Shown in pieces: positions 40,484 to 40,854 of a DNA stretch of 40,854 nucleotides (the stretch's first letter is position 1; every line of letters starts with the position of its first letter). Origin of the DNA: Holdemanella sp. MSK.7.32 (GTDB lineage Bacteria > Bacillota_I > Bacilli_A > Erysipelotrichales > Erysipelotrichaceae); the NCBI RefSeq assembly GCF_024460475.1, contig NZ_JANFYN010000021.1, positions 1-40,854 on the forward strand, in the 5' to 3' direction. Both the position numbers and the translations under genes were made by a program. The notes under the pieces were generated by a model. The model saw nothing but the letters and a program-made list of their open reading frames with translations. It made no database searches and had not been told where the DNA came from.

Positions 40484-40531
40484 AGAAAAGCTGATGGTTT
40501 CCGCGTAAAAAAACACAGAAGTCATCAGCTT
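40484..40531 (-). terminator. Expression-platform terminator of the fluoride riboswitch
   Basis: AAGCTGATG (40523-40531) pairs with CATCAGCTT (40488-40496), and an inner 8-bp helix (TTCTGTGT with ACGCGGAA) extends it, followed by TTCTGCGTTTTG on the minus strand. The 5' arm is also part of the aptamer (GCTT/AAGC and the GATGACTTC region), so the two folds exclude each other. Confidence 0.85.
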
Positions 40532-40578
40532 ATAAGAAGCGGTTTTAGTTTACAACTAAGGGAGAACTTCATTCCCAA
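40517..40578 (-). promoter_or_regulatory. Fluoride riboswitch (crcB motif)
   Basis: The minus strand carries GGGAATGAAGTTCTCCC, then AACCGCTT, and AAGCTGATGACTTCTG. These match the crcB consensus, with P1 from GAAGT/ACTTC, a second stem GGGA/TCCC and a third GCTT/AAGC. A small extra hairpin (TTAGT/ACTAA) is inserted between them. The promoter puts the start of the RNA right at the aptamer. Fluoride should keep the terminator from forming and turn on the antiporter. Confidence 0.93.
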
Positions 40579-40582
40579 TGAG

Positions 40583-40612
40583 ATTATACTACAATATTTA
40601 AGTTCTTATCAA
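40583..40612 (-). promoter_or_regulatory. Promoter of the fluoride-riboswitch antiporter
   Basis: TTGATA (40607-40612) and TATAAT (40583-40588) are 18 nt apart. The -35 lies inside the 3' end of the upstream gene. Transcription would start near 40576. Confidence 0.75.
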
Positions 40613-40854
40613 TAGCGTTTTAATCGATTCTTCGCTCACTGAGAAAATGGATGCGATAGCTTTAATTTCAAATCCCTTGTCCATCATTTTTCGATACATC
40701 TCAAGCTCTTTTTTCTCACTACCTTGTTCAATTCCTTGTTTGATACCCATCTGGATTCCTTTGTTTGTCGATTCTTCAAACATTTCATCTAATGCTCTGC
40801 ACACTTTTACATCACCCTTTTCACTTTCCTGGTAGATATTCAATAACTCTTTGT
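40598..40854 (-). CDS. C-terminal part of an Rpn/PD-(D/E)XK family nuclease-like protein, cut by the window edge
   Basis: The frame is open to the right edge; 85 codons are visible. The segment ELLNIYQESEKGDVKVCRALDEM and the repeated Gly/Glu-rich helix (KGIQMGIKQGIEQGSE) resemble the C-terminal tail of Rpn-type recombination-promoting nucleases and related transposase-like proteins, ending in a small helix-turn-helix-like part (IKAIASIFSVSEESIKTLL). The catalytic domain would lie outside the window, so the nuclease activity cannot be judged. Its 3' end contains the -35 of the antiporter promoter. Confidence 0.7.
   Translation of the reverse strand, partial: KELLNIYQESEKGDVKVCRALDEMFEESTNKGIQMGIKQGIEQGSEKKELEMYRKMMDKGFEIKAIASIFSVSEESIKTLLIRT

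Overview
The window is AT-rich, densely packed DNA from a low-GC Firmicute. The gene set (CdaA/CdaR/GlmM, NiaR, type III pantothenate kinase, T-box and FMN leaders, FtsEX with a PcsB-like M23 protein, strong AGGAGG ribosome sites) fits a gut anaerobe, most likely of the Erysipelotrichia. That placement is an inference from gene content; no rRNA is present to confirm it. Almost everything lies on the minus strand. Only the DUF2130 gene, coaBC-coaX and one possible small RNA are on the plus strand.

Layout, left to right. 1-8.7 kb: a Gfo/Idh dehydrogenase, an OmpR-type two-component system, glmM, cdaR and cdaA (cell wall and c-di-AMP, overlapping like an operon and transcribed right to left), then a HAD phosphatase and a cytosolic GGT-like enzyme. 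8.66-9.11 kb: no protein gene, but a roughly 450-nt minus-strand RNA with its own -10 box, many self-complementary arms and a terminator; this is the strongest novelty candidate. 9.2-11.5 kb: a LytTR regulator with a probably leaderless mRNA, then a creatininase-family enzyme and RibU behind an FMN riboswitch. 11.6-19.9 kb: a PfkB-family sugar kinase, uvrB, a CtpA-type protease and an ftsX-M23-ftsE-ftsX cell-division cluster with two different FtsX proteins. 20-23.6 kb: an alcohol dehydrogenase and a YkvI-like transporter under a T-box leader, a remnant of an ogt gene, a second structured RNA, and the intact ogt. 23.6-23.8 kb: tRNA-Ala and tRNA-Ile. 24-28.3 kb: a DUF2130 coiled-coil protein, a CPBP protease and a complete IS200/IS605 element (tnpA, tnpB, reRNA) that sits against the terminator of niaR. 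28.3-32 kb: nadA-nadB-nadC-niaR with a near-perfect inverted repeat over its promoter. 32-34.4 kb: ferritin, flavodoxin, a small hypothetical protein, rubrerythrin and a pyrophosphatase-like protein that seems to lack a catalytic Asp. 34.5-37.1 kb: asparaginase, a thioredoxin-like lipoprotein and glycerate kinase. 37.2-40.5 kb: coaBC-coaX converging on a CPA-type antiporter that has a fluoride riboswitch in its leader. The right edge cuts a gene resembling the C-terminus of Rpn/PD-(D/E)XK proteins.

The genes share themes: cofactor supply (NAD, CoA, riboflavin), wall growth and its signalling, and oxygen/iron protection. Much of the regulation is RNA-based: three riboswitch-type leaders, two unassigned structured RNAs and several genes whose -10 box sits directly at the start codon.
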